Shown one piece after another: positions 26,037-34,246 of a DNA stretch of 64,000 bases. Numbering within the stretch: position 1 is the stretch's first letter; every line of letters starts with the position of its first letter. Both the position numbers and the translations under genes were made by a program. The notes beneath the pieces were generated by a model that had not been told where the DNA came from, ran no database searches, and saw only the letters and a program-made list of their open reading frames with translations. This DNA comes from Geomonas sp. Red32 (GTDB lineage: Bacteria > Desulfobacterota > Desulfuromonadia > Geobacterales > Geobacteraceae), in assembly GCF_023652955.1 (NCBI RefSeq), contig NZ_JAKLOY010000010.1, forward strand, positions 1-64,000, written 5' to 3'.

Positions 26037-27517
26037 CCCAATAGCCCCTCCAACTCCTTCACCCCCTGGCTAATCTCCTCCTCCAGCCTTGCTAACCGCT
26101 GCAAAATCACCCTGGGCGCATCGTGCTCGACTGCCTCGTACTCAACTTCCTTGTAGCGGTTGAGGGAGAGGTCGTAGTCGTTGGCTGCAATGTCCGCCTT
26201 GGGGACGAGGAAACTCCGGTCGGTACGTTGACGGCAAACCTCGCCGGAGCGGTTCTGCCAACGGGCGAGGATGTCTGGGAGGTCACTCTTTTCCGGCTGG
26301 GGGTTGCGCTTATCGTCGAGGGAGAACCCATCGGACTGCATGTCGTAGAACCAGACCTGATCGGCGCCGCCGGAGTTGGTCTTGGTAAAAAAAAGAATGG
26401 CGGTGCTGACCCCGGCGTAGGGCTTGAACACCCCCGAAGGCATGGAGATGATGGCGTCGAGCTTCTGCTCCTCCACCAGCTTTTTCCGCAGGGCCTTATG
26501 GGCCGTGCTGGAGCCGAAAAGCACGCCGTCGGGGACGATGACCGCCGCCCGACCACCGCTCTGGAGCAGACGCAGAAACAGGGCCATGAAGAGAAGCTCG
26601 GTCTTCTTCGTCTTGACGATCCGCTGCAGGTCCTTCGCGGTGGACTCGTAATCGAGGCTCCCTGCAAAAGGGGGATTGGCCAGGATCAGGGAGTACTTCT
26701 CGGCATCGTCGTCATCGCTCTGGGCGAGGGAGTCGCGGTAGCGGATGTCGGGGTTCTCCACTCCGTGCAGGAGCATGTTCATGCTGCCGATCCGAAGCAT
26801 GGTGGAGTCGAAGTCGTAGCCGTGGAAGGTCCCCTCGTTAAACCTGAGGCGGGCCGCCTCGTTGCCGTAGATCTCGCCGCTGTGGTGTTTAAGCAGGTAT
26901 TCAGAGGCCGCGATCAGAAAGCCGGCGGTGCCGCAGGCCGGGTCGCAGATCCTGTCTTTGGGGGTGGGCGCCATCATCTCAACCATCAGCTTGATGATGT
27001 GGCGCGGGGTGCGGAACTGGCCGTTCTGCCCGGCAGTGGCGATCTTGCCGAGCATGTACTCGTACAGGTCCCCTTTGGTATCGGCGTCGGCCATGTCGAT
27101 GCTGTCGAGCTGATCGACTACGTTGGCCAGGACGCGCGGGGTCGGCATCATGAAGAGGGCGTCCTTCATGTGGTGGGTGTAGGTGGAGCCCCCTTCGCCG
27201 TCCTCCTCCCCCTTCTGTCCAAGGGTCTTGATAAAGGGGAACACCTCGTCGCGCACCAAGGTGAACATCGTCTCCGGCGCAGTCTCCTTGAACCGCGACC
27301 AACGCAGGTGGTCCTGGTCCGGACGGAAGACCGGCTCCTCGATAGGGTTGCCGGTACGCGCCGCCTTGTGCTCCTTGAGAGTGTGCAGCTCGTCGAGCCG
27401 CTTGATGAAGAGGAGATAGGTGAGCTGCTCGATGACCGAGAGAGGGTTGGATATGCCGCCGGACCACATGGTGTCCCAGATGCGGTCGACTTTAGATTTG
27501 ATCTCGCCGGTTATCAT
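26027..27517 (-). CDS. hsdM: Type I restriction-modification methyltransferase HsdM
   Basis: 496 residues. N-terminal HsdM helical domain (MITGEIKSKVDRIWDTMWSG), SAM-binding motif I DPACGTAGFLIAAS and catalytic NPPF (SLILANPPFAGSLDY) of N6-adenine methylases, preceded by the typical GQFRTPRHIIKLMVEMMAP. It protects host DNA and with HsdS forms the modification enzyme. First gene of the hsdM-hsdS-hsdR operon; ribosome site AAGGA is seven bases upstream. Confidence 0.97.
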   Translation of the reverse strand: MITGEIKSKVDRIWDTMWSGGISNPLSVIEQLTYLLFIKRLDELHTLKEHKAARTGNPIEEPVFRPDQDHLRWSRFKETAPETMFTLVRDEVFPFIKTLGQKGEEDGEGGSTYTHHMKDALFMMPTPRVLANVVDQLDSIDMADADTKGDLYEYMLGKIATAGQNGQFRTPRHIIKLMVEMMAPTPKDRICDPACGTAGFLIAASEYLLKHHSGEIYGNEAARLRFNEGTFHGYDFDSTMLRIGSMNMLLHGVENPDIRYRDSLAQSDDDDAEKYSLILANPPFAGSLDYESTAKDLQRIVKTKKTELLFMALFLRLLQSGGRAAVIVPDGVLFGSSTAHKALRKKLVEEQKLDAIISMPSGVFKPYAGVSTAILFFTKTNSGGADQVWFYDMQSDGFSLDDKRNPQPEKSDLPDILARWQNRSGEVCRQRTDRSFLVPKADIAANDYDLSLNRYKEVEYEAVEHDAPRVILQRLARLEEEISQGVKELEGLLGCE

Positions 27518-27741
27518 GAAATTCCTTATAAATCATTTGCTGGGTAAGTGCATTAGAGGGGTTTAGTAAGTAAACCTGCGACAATCTATTGCAATTTACT
27601 GTCTGAGGCAAGCCGATCTTTAAAGAACTAACTGCCTGGTGAATAAATCGGATTCTCATTACAGGAACCGGTTTTTTATCCACTCCGTTTGACGCTAGCA
27701 CACACCACAGAGACCACACTAGAGACCACACGACAGAGAAT

Positions 27742-27803
27742 AAAAAGTAGGGGTTACAGCTAAAAGCCGTAACCCCTACTTTTTAATGGGAGATAGTCGG
27801 TCT
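27742..27803 (-). terminator. Terminator preceded by a tRNA-3'-end-like 14-mer
   Basis: AAAAAGTAGGGGTTAC and GTAACCCCTACTTTTT form a long hairpin (27742-27784) that ends the leftward operon at 27849-29556. Just upstream on the minus strand is AGACCGACTATCTC (27790-27803), which recurs exactly at 30211-30224 in the same position relative to another hairpin. The rest of 27518-27848 is AT-rich with no gene; it must hold the hsdM promoter. Confidence 0.8.
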
Positions 27804-27848
27804 GATTAGTGAGGCGACATGGGGAAAGGACAGTACAGATGATTATTC

Positions 27849-28268
27849 TTAAGGTGCCGGTGTGAATTTGGCTTTGGAGGCAATCTCCAAAGCTAGCATT
27901 TTTTGAGATGGTTTATCTGCCGGCCATCCTTTGACAACAGCATGGTTGGGGTTCCCGATATTCTGTTCTGTTGGAGGTATCGGGTCTGGCAGGATATGGA
28001 GGTTCATTCGGTTGTAGTCTGAGGCGAGGTTATCAGCACGACCGTAAAGCGTTTTTTCTCTCTCCAGGGCAACACCGGCGCCTATCTCCCAAAGATTCTC
28101 TTCGCTCAACTCCAAATGTCTTGTCACAGACAGATCATCGTGTGGATGGGGGATGAAGGCATCCTGCTTAACAGTATTACTGGCTCGGCGAATATAGCTG
28201 CTCTGGACGATAAAGCGTGCCAGCGTTTCGGTTTCGCACACCTCTTGATCAACGTTAGCAGTCGTCAC
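27849..28268 (-). CDS. Third gene of the TIGR04255 operon, unknown function
   Basis: 139 residues, soluble, starting MTTANVDQEVCETETLARFI. The middle contains FIPHPHDDLSVTRHLELSEE and the C-terminal part PNHAVVKGWPADKPSQKMLA, LEIASKAKFTPAP. I do not recognise a fold. It overlaps the upstream gene by four bases (ATGA), so it is translationally coupled and belongs to the same operon. A terminator follows 45 bp later. Confidence 0.7.
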   Translation of the reverse strand: MTTANVDQEVCETETLARFIVQSSYIRRASNTVKQDAFIPHPHDDLSVTRHLELSEENLWEIGAGVALEREKTLYGRADNLASDYNRMNLHILPDPIPPTEQNIGNPNHAVVKGWPADKPSQKMLALEIASKAKFTPAP

Positions 28269-28771
28269 GCAGAAGGAACCGTCTTTATCAAGTCAAGAAT
28301 GCGGGCGGGGATGCTTCCTAAAAATGCCTCAGACCCATAGGCCCTGCTGCTCCCAAAAAGCCCAGCATAGTGGAGCATTCCATCGGGGGCTATGCTAATA
28401 GACAGGACTTGACGGGGTGCATGGTACCATTCAAAAGTGACGTGACCATCAGGCTCGGCACCAATAGATGGCATCCGTGACCCAAGAGGAAGAGCGATTA
28501 GGAACAGCCGCGCAGCCTGGTAGGTCTCCTCAAGAACAGGGAATGCGCCATATCCATCCCAGTTCTTGTCTTTACACTCACTGTAGATGGCCTGTAATTC
28601 TTGATCCGGCTGGTCAAGGCCGAATATCTTTGCACTTTGCAGATGTTTCCGGTTGGAGACTGTTTTTTCAGTAACGAATCTTGCCACCGGACTTTGTGCC
28701 GACGACATCGGTATGGGAGAAAACCCAATAGTTGCACTGATTGCACCGATTGCCAGTGATTCGACTATCAT
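28265..28771 (-). CDS. Second gene of the TIGR04255 operon, unknown function
   Basis: 168 residues. The first 25 residues (MIVESLAIGAISATIGFSPI) are mildly hydrophobic but lack the positive charges of a signal peptide. The conserved-looking core is SECKDKNWDGYGAFPVLEET followed by PSIGAEPDGHVTFEWYHAPR and QVLSISIAPDGMLHYAGLFG, a mixed alpha/beta pattern. No catalytic motif is obvious. ATGA overlaps with both neighbours make it the middle gene of a three-gene operon. Confidence 0.75.
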   Translation of the reverse strand: MIVESLAIGAISATIGFSPIPMSSAQSPVARFVTEKTVSNRKHLQSAKIFGLDQPDQELQAIYSECKDKNWDGYGAFPVLEETYQAARLFLIALPLGSRMPSIGAEPDGHVTFEWYHAPRQVLSISIAPDGMLHYAGLFGSSRAYGSEAFLGSIPARILDLIKTVPSA

Positions 28772-29556
28772 TTCAGATCCTCCAGAGCGGCTTCGGAGAT
28801 GCTACCGAAAAATACCCTGTTCTTTAACCACCGCATTTCCTGAAGCATTTTAGGAATAAGGTCCTCACTGAAATTGCGTACAAAATGAGTAAAGACGTCT
28901 ATATCCACTATGATGCTGAACCCAGCCCCTGGCTCTTGTGGCTCCTGTATGGTACGAACCAGCGTCACTGCATAAGGGTGTGGAGGGGCAGCAAAGGTCT
29001 CTTGATGCAGGAACCCTAGGAAAGGTAGGCTAAGACCTTTCGGAGGCTTGGGTGCTGAGTTGAGATAGCGCTCAAAGTCACCATCGCCCGGTTTAAGATC
29101 AATTTTATTGATGAACCGAAGCCCGAGTCTTGTTATTTCCTCCGGCTTAGCTAGAAGTCGATAGATTCCCCACAGTTTCATGGCCTCATCAAAAAACATT
29201 TCCCACTGGTCATACGGCGCAAGCCGACTAAAAGAAAAACCGGTACGGCCGAACTGGGCTATCTTGTTGCCTTCGTTGGTTGTGAACCTGAGGCCCTTCC
29301 ACGTTAAGGTATGTTCCAGAGGGGGGGGGGCTTCACCTTGGAGGTTCAGGTGCTGTTTGATCTGAACCTCCTGATGGGAATCTAAATATCTGTACCCCTC
29401 TAGTAGGGGGGTAAGGTGGTTGAGGGCGGACTTCTCGTCAAAGTTCTCAGTCGCCACAGCCCGAAGGTCAATGACCGCTTCCGCGACAGGTGCCAAGCTA
29501 AGATGTTGGAACTCCTCCCTGGTATCTATCGTTATATTGGGTAGGGTAGCGCTCAT
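28768..29556 (-). CDS. TIGR04255-family protein
   Basis: 262 residues, the usual size for this sporadically distributed family of unknown function. Family-like features: LAPVAEAVIDLRAVATENFD near the N-terminus, GLRFTTNEGNKIAQFGRTGF, FSRLAPYDQWEMFFDEAMKL, LGLRFINKIDL, and a C-terminal IIVDIDVFTHFV with KNRVFFGSIS. The ATG at 29554-29556 begins the conserved region; an upstream in-frame extension runs into repeat sequence and is rejected. It leads a tightly overlapping three-gene operon, and such operons tend to occur in variable regions, so a defence or mobile-element role is possible but unproven. Confidence 0.8.
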   Translation of the reverse strand: MSATLPNITIDTREEFQHLSLAPVAEAVIDLRAVATENFDEKSALNHLTPLLEGYRYLDSHQEVQIKQHLNLQGEAPPPLEHTLTWKGLRFTTNEGNKIAQFGRTGFSFSRLAPYDQWEMFFDEAMKLWGIYRLLAKPEEITRLGLRFINKIDLKPGDGDFERYLNSAPKPPKGLSLPFLGFLHQETFAAPPHPYAVTLVRTIQEPQEPGAGFSIIVDIDVFTHFVRNFSEDLIPKMLQEMRWLKNRVFFGSISEAALEDLK

Positions 29557-29658
29557 GCGGTTATTTATAACAGGATTTTGGGAGTGTGCATACTGTTTAA
29601 TGCATCTTGGGTGCGTAACCGTTTCATACGGGTCCCCATTCTTTATCGACCCACTTAG

Positions 29659-29800
29659 AGGAGGAAAAGGAGGAAAAGGGGACAGAAGGAGGAAAAGGGG
29701 ACAGGCTGCTTTTCGATAAAGCCCCAATGAGCGAAACTATCAGGGGCACACCAAGGGGCAGGTCCAGACATTGGACATTTGCCACCCCGAGGGGGGCTGA
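29659..29800. repeat. Dispersed REP-like element, second full copy
   Basis: GGAGGAAAAGGGGACAG occurs twice in tandem, then GGCTGCTTTTCGATAAAGCC and the same ~110 bp as at 19655-19770 (CAATGAGCGAAACTATCAGG, GTCCAGACATTGGACATTTG). It lies between the TIGR04255 operon and the DUF167 gene. Confidence 0.85.
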
Positions 29801-29805
29801 TGACT

Positions 29806-30105
29806 TCAGTACAACTCCTGCTGGCCGATGACGGAGGGGAGCCACTTGGGGGACTTGATCCGGAGCTGTTTGTTCACGTTCATGCGACCGAAGACGACTT
29901 CTATGTCGCTAACCTTGACGCCGAATTGTTCGGCGAGGAAACGGACCATGTGGTCGGTGGCGCGTCCGGCGAGGGGAACGGCTGTCACGCTTACGCAGAG
30001 TTGATGGCCCTTTACCTTGCCGATGGCGTCACGGTTGGCGTTGGGGGTGCCGAGTATGTTGAGCACCAGGGTGTCGCCTTCCCAGGTGTAAAATGGTTTC
30101 TTCAT
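29806..30105 (-). CDS. DUF167 (YggU-like) family protein
   Basis: 99 residues, matching the length and pattern of the DUF167 family: LVLNILGTPNANRDAIG near the start, LCVSVTAVPLAGRATDHMVR, FLAEQFGVKVSDIEVVFGRM, NVNKQLRIKSP. Members are small, widely conserved and of unknown function. It is probably a core gene left between two accessory segments; its 3' end abuts the REP repeat. Confidence 0.85.
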   Translation of the reverse strand: MKKPFYTWEGDTLVLNILGTPNANRDAIGKVKGHQLCVSVTAVPLAGRATDHMVRFLAEQFGVKVSDIEVVFGRMNVNKQLRIKSPKWLPSVIGQQELY

Positions 30106-30170
30106 TCGGAAGGGCCCCTTGAACCCTGAAGCCTGAGTGGGGGGAGGCGGGAAGGTGAATGCTGATATGC

Positions 30171-30203
30171 AAAAGGGCCGGTCATAATGACCGGCCCTTT
30201 TTT
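30171..30203. terminator. Bidirectional terminator hairpin
   Basis: AAAAGGGCCGGTCATAATGA then CCGGCCCTTTTTT: a near-perfect stem with A-run and T-run. It would stop leftward transcription from the gene at 30317-31306. Confidence 0.85.
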
Positions 30204-30206
30204 AAA

Positions 30207-30303
30207 TGGCGAGATAGTCGGTCTAACTGAAGCTGCAAGTAACTGTTTTTGCAACATCAATTTGCCAGGCTTGTTTCCGGCATACCTCAAAGGGTAACTC
30301 CAA
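30207..30303. other. Candidate left attachment region (attL) of the integrated element
   Basis: TGGCGAGATAGTCGGTCT (30207-30224), read on the minus strand, ends CTATCTCGCCA, like a tRNA acceptor strand plus CCA. The tRNA-Ser 3' end at the other side of the element reads CTATCTCTCCGCCA, so the two agree imperfectly. Further in, AAGGGTAACTCCAA (30290-30303) repeats a sequence found beside the integrase gene (47619-47632), as expected of integrase arm sites. The match is suggestive only. Confidence 0.35.
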
Positions 30304-30316
30304 AAATAATTCTTAT

Positions 30317-31306
30317 CTATTTCCGAGCATGACGAACAGGAACATCAGTGATCGTGGCTTTGGTGATCTCGCCGCGAACCTTAACACCTTCAATCATGAG
30401 ACGTACAGGTTCGCGGCTCCGTAAAGCCGCTTCGAGGATTTTCCAGACCTCGTCCTGGGAGATAATCAGGGAGTCGTCTAGTCGAGCCGTGAACATCCCC
30501 TCCATGCCGTCGTTGACTTTTACTTCGAAATGGTCCGACTTTGAGTTGTCGATTTTTACCACTCGGTACTCTCCGGAGAGATTAACTTCCTCAGAGACGG
30601 ATCTCGTAGCTCGTGCCAACTTCTGTGCTTCTTGTCCCTTGATCTTAGTGCCCGACATCTGTAGCGTCTTCGCCGTGCTCGCTGCCTTGAGTACCTTGTT
30701 GTAGACTTCTTCGGCGTCAGCTTTGGTAAATGCGACCTGCGGCTCATGCTTCATGGCGTCGGCGAAGATTTTCATCCTCTGGGTTTCTTGATCTCCGGCC
30801 AGTTGCCGCATCTCAATCCCCTTCATCTCCTTCTGGCTTTCCAGATATGCCTTAAAGGCGGAGTGGCTGGTCCACATCAAAGCACCAGAGACAATAATTA
30901 TGGTCGCTTGCTTGCCAGTCATCTTCCCTGCCACCCCCTTCACAAACTTCTCTACGATCTTCTGGAGGTTGATTTTGTATTCAGAACTCCCTGGAGATAC
31001 CTGCACGAAAAGCTCGATCTGTTCCTTGTCCTCGTTGGTTATCCCCCGTGCAGTGGAGTAATTATAGTACAGTCTTGCGTAGGTGCGGTTGATATTCTTC
31101 TGCAGTTCGATAAAAGCTTCCATCATCTTCGTAGACAGGTTGGAGCTGAACTGGTCACCAACCAGTTTGATGTCCAGGACTGGCCAGTTATCAAACTTGA
31201 TGTCGAAGGCACTTAGCTCCTTTACGGAACATGCTTCTTTTAGCAGCGCCCACGCGTCGTCTTCGTTTCTGATTACCCATTCAGCTGAACTCACTCGGTC
31301 CCCCAT
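30317..31306 (-). CDS. Hypothetical protein at the left end of the element
   Basis: 329 residues. N-terminal region (DAWALLKEACSVKELSAFDI) and a helical part (MMEAFIELQKNINRTYARLY) precede one hydrophobic segment at about residues 135-155 (TGKQATIIIVSGALMWTSHS) that could span the membrane; the C-terminal half (VNLSGEYRVVKIDNSKSDHF through LIISQDEVWKILEAALRSRE and VRLMIEGVKVRGEITKATIT) looks like a beta-rich soluble domain. I do not recognise the family. It is monocistronic, ended by the hairpin at 30171, and is the element's leftmost gene, a position where cargo genes are common. Confidence 0.75.
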   Translation of the reverse strand: MGDRVSSAEWVIRNEDDAWALLKEACSVKELSAFDIKFDNWPVLDIKLVGDQFSSNLSTKMMEAFIELQKNINRTYARLYYNYSTARGITNEDKEQIELFVQVSPGSSEYKINLQKIVEKFVKGVAGKMTGKQATIIIVSGALMWTSHSAFKAYLESQKEMKGIEMRQLAGDQETQRMKIFADAMKHEPQVAFTKADAEEVYNKVLKAASTAKTLQMSGTKIKGQEAQKLARATRSVSEEVNLSGEYRVVKIDNSKSDHFEVKVNDGMEGMFTARLDDSLIISQDEVWKILEAALRSREPVRLMIEGVKVRGEITKATITDVPVRHARK

Positions 31307-31481
31307 CTCTCATATTGGACTTTACAGGACAACAGTGGGCTTTTAACATGAACAATCGTGAAAAGCAATTGACAGTTAATTTATATAGGCAAAGAATGAG
31401 AGTTACGGGCCATTTCTCTCCGTGGGTAGAGTGAGGGGGGCTGCAGGAGCGCGATGCTGCTGCGCTCCACCCCCCTTCGGC

Positions 31482-31721
31482 CTATTTGTCCTCGCCGTAA
31501 ATCATCTTTGAGATATCAGCAGCCCTCCAACACGTGGTCCGCGGCCCGAGTTTTATCGGCTGTGGGAAACGGCCGGTCCTTACCCCTTCCCACCAGGTGC
31601 TCTTAGAGACGGGGATAAACTGCAACACGGTTGACAGCCGGACCAAACCGGTCAAGGGAAGCTCATTGCTCACCGGAACAGCTGGAGCCGGGGCTTGCTC
31701 GAGGTTTCTACGCGTGGTCAT
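31482..31721 (-). CDS. AlpA-like regulator/excisionase, copy 1
   Basis: 79 residues. The C-terminal pattern VSKSTWWEGVRTGRFPQPIK, LGPRTTCWRAADI is that of AlpA-family winged-helix phage regulators, which activate integrase or excision genes in P4-like elements. The ATG at 31719-31721 overlaps the end of the ParB-like gene by 14 bp. A second AlpA-like gene is at 45075. It is the last gene of the 31.5-34.2 kb operon. Confidence 0.85.
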   Translation of the reverse strand: MTTRRNLEQAPAPAVPVSNELPLTGLVRLSTVLQFIPVSKSTWWEGVRTGRFPQPIKLGPRTTCWRAADISKMIYGEDK

Positions 31722-32541
31722 GATGCCTCCCGAACAGTTCCATTTGCTCCTCGTTGTGAGCACCAGCGGCCAGCCGCCCATGTGCGGAGAGTTCGCCGAT
31801 CAGGTCTCCGATGTAGGATTGAACCCTCTCCAGGGATTCCAGGAGTCGGGGATCCCCGTTCGCTACCCTTTCCAGCCGGCGGACCGTGTCGGCTGCCCAC
31901 CGCGCGGCCTGGGACCAATCTCCTCCGTCGGCCGCCCTGTCGTGTTCCCTATCTCGGCCCAGTTGCCGCTTTGCCCCTTGGAGCGTGAGTTCGCCTGCTC
32001 CCATGGCGCTCATCTTGTCTGGAGCCTCCAGCGCGATCCGCTTGACATCGGACACGTAGCGGCCAGAGACGCCGACCATAGCGGCGGCCTGGTCCCGGGA
32101 GTCGCCCCAAGCTTCCGGCAACATTTCCGGAACTGATCCCTCAGGTTTTCTCTTCTGCCTCTCCCGGGCCTTTTCTTCAAGCACCGGCAGCAGGCGGTAC
32201 GCTACCACCGCCCGCTGCGTTGCCGTCAGGTGCCGTCGCCTCAGGTTCAGCCCCAGGATGAATTCAAGCAGATCGCCCCGCTGGTCCCACTCTTCGCACC
32301 AAGGCTGCACTCCCAGCTCAAGGCAGGCCCGGTAACGGTGACGGCCGTCGACGATCAGCCCTTGATGGAGCCATATAGGGGACAGTTGACCACGGGCGGC
32401 GATATCGTCGCGCAGGGCTCGAAAGCTACGCTCGTCCAGGGCTGGGAGGAGCGCCGATAGGGGATGAAGCCCGACAACGCCCTTTGGGGGATCGCTGCTG
32501 ACAGGGCCGCTCCTCGTCACGATTTCATGGTCATAGCCCAT
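31708..32541 (-). CDS. ParB/sulfiredoxin-like domain protein
   Basis: 277 residues starting MGYDHEIVTRSGPVSSDPPK. Residues 25-90 are a ParB-N-like domain: HPLSALLPALDERSFRALRD, DIAARGQLSPIWLHQGLIVD, GRHRYRACLELGV (the GRHR motif). A helix-turn-helix-like part follows (SRDQAAAMVGVSGRYVSDVK). ParB-like proteins bind CTP and DNA; in mobile elements they serve in partition or regulation. It overlaps both neighbours (by 11 and 14 bp), indicating a compact operon. Confidence 0.82.
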   Translation of the reverse strand: MGYDHEIVTRSGPVSSDPPKGVVGLHPLSALLPALDERSFRALRDDIAARGQLSPIWLHQGLIVDGRHRYRACLELGVQPWCEEWDQRGDLLEFILGLNLRRRHLTATQRAVVAYRLLPVLEEKARERQKRKPEGSVPEMLPEAWGDSRDQAAAMVGVSGRYVSDVKRIALEAPDKMSAMGAGELTLQGAKRQLGRDREHDRAADGGDWSQAARWAADTVRRLERVANGDPRLLESLERVQSYIGDLIGELSAHGRLAAGAHNEEQMELFGRHHDHA

Positions 32542-33079
32542 ACTGCCTACCTCCCACCGATCTGTTAATGATGGTCTGGATCTCTTCGCTTCGGGCACGA
32601 CCGTCCGCCTCACGCAGCACCCGGTGCAGCGCTCCCCCGCCAGCCAGATGGTGGCGCCTGATAGCCTCCACAACCGCCTCGGCCTGCACCTCTGGAAGCC
32701 TTCCCTCGATGACATAGCGGATATGCTCGGCGCTCCAATGTGCGTGCATCGCGGCCACGTACGGCCCCGGGTGGAGAGATGGGAGCTTCCCGCAGTCGTG
32801 CCCCAGCCCGGCAATGACTGCGAGGACTTCGATGACCCTACCGGCGGCGAGCACCCTGCAAATGGTCGCTACGTTGATGCTGTGCTCCAACAAGGTAACC
32901 TGCCCCTGGAGGCCATACTGCCCAATCGCCCGGTAACGGCTCCGGACCGAGCTCTCTAAGCCGTCGGCGTCCAGCAGGCAAAGGATGTCGAAGATGATTC
33001 CGAGGTGCCCGTTCGGCATCCCGCGGCACGCCGACCAGAACTCCTGGCTTATCTTGTAGTTGAAGGAGATCTCAGACAC
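32531..33079 (-). CDS. HD-domain protein, probable metal-dependent phosphohydrolase
   Basis: 182 residues. Metal-binding residues of an HD domain are visible in order: LLEHSINVATICR, AGLGHDCGKLPSLHP, AAMHAHWSAEHIRYVIEG and AIRRHHLAGG. A GTG start at 33077-33079 was chosen because AAGGAGG lies six bases upstream and it overlaps the preceding stop (GTGTCTGA). The layout resembles the HD module of TraI/MobH-like or phosphodiesterase proteins. The substrate (nucleotide or cyclic nucleotide) is unknown. Confidence 0.8.
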   Translation of the reverse strand: MSEISFNYKISQEFWSACRGMPNGHLGIIFDILCLLDADGLESSVRSRYRAIGQYGLQGQVTLLEHSINVATICRVLAAGRVIEVLAVIAGLGHDCGKLPSLHPGPYVAAMHAHWSAEHIRYVIEGRLPEVQAEAVVEAIRRHHLAGGGALHRVLREADGRARSEEIQTIINRSVGGRQYGL

Positions 33080-33716
33080 GGCCACCTCCTTCCGCCGTCT
33101 GCCCCTGGCCGCGCCTGACACGGTTGTAGGCGACCTTTTTCAGCCTCTTGACCTCAGCACGGGTAATATCCGCCGGCAGGCCAAATTTCCCCTCCAGGTG
33201 CAGGATCATGTCGGCCACGGTGCTCACGGAGCTGCCGTAGCCTTTCCCCTTTTCTCCCGGGCGTGGAGCATTGAAATCCTGTTCATGCTGGTACTGCAGC
33301 ATGTAGGAGTCCAACACATGGCGCTGCCATTTGGTGAGAAGACCATCGGATGGTACCGGATGCACGAGTGCCTCCCTTCTGGCCTTCGGGAGCCGTGCAA
33401 GGGCTGCCCTTAGGATATCTTCTGACCCGAGCGCCAGTTGGATCGCGCCAGCGGCCGCCCGGTGTTCAGGGGTGCAGTCGGCCAGGTCGCGCGGAAGCAC
33501 CCCGCGCTTTTGCAACTCGAAGAGCGTGCTGACCGGTAGGCCAGTCTTCTTTGCAAACTCGCGGTACAGCGTCCGGGCCGTCCGGACATGTTTTGGAGGA
33601 TCGACCTCCTCCAAGGAACCGCAGGTCAGGCAATAAGCGAACCCGCGGAAGTGGTCGGCGGCCAGGGGGATGTTGAGGTGCCCGCATGAACCGCAGGTGA
33701 AGGCGCGCTTCTTCAT
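33072..33716 (-). CDS. Zinc-ribbon-containing hypothetical protein
   Basis: 214 residues. Two CXXC pairs near the N-terminus (FTCGSCGHLNIP and AYCLTCGSLEEV) form a likely zinc ribbon. The rest is helical with a basic C-terminus (RAEVKRLKKVAYNRVRRGQG). It overlaps the preceding gene by four bases (ATGA) and the HD gene by eight, so it is in the operon 34246-31482. A nucleic-acid-binding role is inferred from zinc ribbon and charge only. Confidence 0.7.
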   Translation of the reverse strand: MKKRAFTCGSCGHLNIPLAADHFRGFAYCLTCGSLEEVDPPKHVRTARTLYREFAKKTGLPVSTLFELQKRGVLPRDLADCTPEHRAAAGAIQLALGSEDILRAALARLPKARREALVHPVPSDGLLTKWQRHVLDSYMLQYQHEQDFNAPRPGEKGKGYGSSVSTVADMILHLEGKFGLPADITRAEVKRLKKVAYNRVRRGQGQTAEGGGRV

Positions 33717-34246
33717 TTGATGCCTCCTTTGCCGTTCAGCGGAGTGACATAGCACAGACCCGCAAGCCCGGTAAGACGGCGGGCCTGGACCACCTGGGCC
33801 AGGGGAGGCACCCCCTCATATTCTTCGCCCCAAAAGAACGCCGGGGAAATGGGGATAAGCCAGTGATCCTGGTCGGTCGAAGGTTGATAGCCATGGCCCA
33901 GGCAGATTCGGAACTTGCCACAGTAGTGGCTCGGGCTGGTAAGGAGCGCCTCTTCTATGGCGCCGACGGTCTTGAGCTTGTCCACGACACATGCGACGAT
34001 CGCGCGGCGGTGGTGGGTGAACGCGGGATCAGAGCCCCAGTCAAGGCCGGGGAGAGCGGCGACGGCGACTTCATACACCAGCCACGGCGCGAAGTAGCAG
34101 AGGGCCGAGTCCATAAAAGCACCAGTGCTCTTTCTGTTCTTGGGTGAGTGGATTTTCCTGGAGAGGTCCACCCTCCAGAGGTCGACCGTGAGCCGCTCGA
34201 GATCTGGCAGCCGCAGAGGTTTCTGGTAGGGAACTTTGCTTGGCAT
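33713..34246 (-). CDS. Hypothetical protein, first gene of the element's left operon
   Basis: 177 residues starting MPSKVPYQKPLRLPDLERLT with GGAGG five bases before the ATG at 34244-34246. Contains LWRVDLSRKIHSPKNRKSTG, HRRAIVACVVDKLKTVGAIE and GKFRICLGHGYQPSTDQDHW. No family recognised. It leads a five-gene overlapping operon (this gene, zinc ribbon, HD, ParB-like, AlpA), which suggests a regulatory or replication-control module of the element. Confidence 0.7.
   Translation of the reverse strand: MPSKVPYQKPLRLPDLERLTVDLWRVDLSRKIHSPKNRKSTGAFMDSALCYFAPWLVYEVAVAALPGLDWGSDPAFTHHRRAIVACVVDKLKTVGAIEEALLTSPSHYCGKFRICLGHGYQPSTDQDHWLIPISPAFFWGEEYEGVPPLAQVVQARRLTGLAGLCYVTPLNGKGGIK

Noticed and set aside
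30102-30290. 62-codon ORF overlapping the DUF167 start
   Set aside because: It runs through a perfect terminator hairpin and the att-like sequence.
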